Shown here: piece by piece, positions 6,012 through 6,310 of the stretch
How positions within the stretch are numbered: the first letter of the stretch is position 1
How the letters are laid out: every line of letters begins with the position of its first letter
Position numbers and translations under genes: made by a program
Source: Candidatus Atribacteria bacterium 1244-E10-H5-B2
GTDB lineage: Bacteria; Atribacterota; JS1; SB-45; 34-128
DNA: 6,310 bases
NCBI GenBank assembly: GCA_003575245.1
Contig: NMQN01000551.1
Location: 1 to 6,310 of the forward strand
Direction of reading: 5' to 3'
Notes under the pieces: model-generated
What the model saw: the letters and a program-made list of their open reading frames with translations, nothing else
What the model was told of the DNA's origin: nothing
Databases searched by the model: none

Positions 6012-6224
6012 GTTAAAGTTTGTTAGATAAAAACGACTGGTCTTTGTTACTGAAAAGAGATGCTAACAACAATCAACTGAGTTCTTTATAACAGATTGTT
6101 AAAAAAGGATCTCTTGTGTTTTAATAATGTTATCGTTAAGAGGTTAGAATCACTATTTTGCTTCTTCTCTCCCAAAGAAACGTTATTGGACTTAAGAGAA
6201 ATATCGAAAAGGAGGGAAAAAAGT
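6012..6224 (+). promoter_or_regulatory. Long 5' leader of the RRM gene with nested stems
   Basis: The predicted leader contains nested complementary segments: AAGAGAT (6055-6061) with ATCTCTT (6109-6115), and inside it AACAATC (6068-6074) with GATTGTT (6094-6100). No open frame of note lies here. Long structured leaders are known for cold-shock genes and for some bacterial RRM genes, so post-transcriptional or temperature control is a reasonable inference. No known riboswitch motif was recognised. The transcription start is inferred from the promoter. Confidence 0.45.
6209..6215 (+). promoter_or_regulatory. Ribosome-binding site of the RRM gene
   Basis: AAGGAGG is a full Shine-Dalgarno consensus, nine bases before the ATG at 6225. 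It implies strong translation initiation when exposed. Confidence 0.85.
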
Positions 6225-6310
6225 ATGCAAGGTAGTAAATTATATGTAGGAAATCTTAAATATTCTGTAACTAATGATCAGTTAACTGAATTATTTGGCA
6301 ATCATGGTGA
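6225..6310 (+). CDS. RRM-domain RNA-binding protein, N-terminal part (3'-truncated)
   Basis: Twenty-eight residues are visible. KLYVGNLKYSVTNDQLTELF (5-24) is the start of an RNA recognition motif: LYVGNL (6-11) is the RNP2 strand, with the exposed aromatic Tyr7, followed by the first helix (NDQLTELF). Bacterial RRM proteins of this kind are usually short (about 80-110 residues), single-domain, and bind single-stranded RNA in the cytoplasm; several are induced by cold. The RNP1 motif lies beyond the window. The start is fixed by a perfect ribosome-binding site, and the gene has its own strong promoter, separate from the neighbouring units. Confidence 0.92.
   Translation, partial: MQGSKLYVGNLKYSVTNDQLTELFGNHG

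Noticed and set aside
6165..6216. CTCTCCC in the RRM leader as an anti-Shine-Dalgarno segment
   Set aside because: Only four contiguous pairs (TCCC with GGGA) can form, too weak to claim sequestration.

Overview
The window is bacterial DNA. It is AT-rich, uses Shine-Dalgarno sites and sigma70-type promoter boxes, and carries an extracytoplasmic oligopeptide-type binding protein. The taxon cannot be fixed from the sequence. The gene types and composition would fit a low-GC anaerobe such as Firmicutes or Atribacterota, but that is only a guess.

Layout. Positions 1-473 (+) hold the 3' end of an unrecognised gene whose start lies outside the window. Positions 546-1691 (+) encode a zinc-ribbon, pentapeptide-repeat and two-helix potassium-channel fusion protein. 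Positions 1861-3207 (+) encode a protein with two N-terminal membrane helices, a cytosolic domain I do not recognise, TPR-like repeats and a very basic tail. Positions 3564-5432 (-) encode a secreted family 5 (DppA/OppA-type) solute-binding protein with no transporter permease or ATPase gene beside it. At 6225 (+) an RRM-type RNA-binding protein starts and runs off the end, behind a strong promoter and a leader of roughly 210 nt.

The most unusual feature is non-genic by standard annotation. A degenerate repeat of about 240-330 bp occurs twice in the same orientation, at about 3211-3536 and 5588-5826, so it brackets the solute-binding protein gene. Its best block is 72 bp without gaps (3465-3536 and 5754-5825), 59 of 72 identical by hand count. 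It contains a hairpin whose differences between copies keep pairing on the + strand through G-U wobble; copy 2 has a U-run and looks like an intrinsic terminator. On the - strand the same block reads as a small ORF beginning MSWLP and sharing FRTFC, with several synonymous differences between copies; copy 1 appears frameshifted. The far end of copy 2 also supplies the probable -35 box of the solute-binding protein promoter. Whether the repeat is a structured RNA, a small gene, a mobile-element remnant or a mixture cannot be settled from this window.

No rRNA, tRNA, CRISPR array, transposase or complete insertion sequence was seen. The genes do not form one evident pathway. The first three are co-directional and may be co-transcribed, though gaps of 72 and 169 bp make this uncertain; the binding protein and the RRM gene are separate divergent units.
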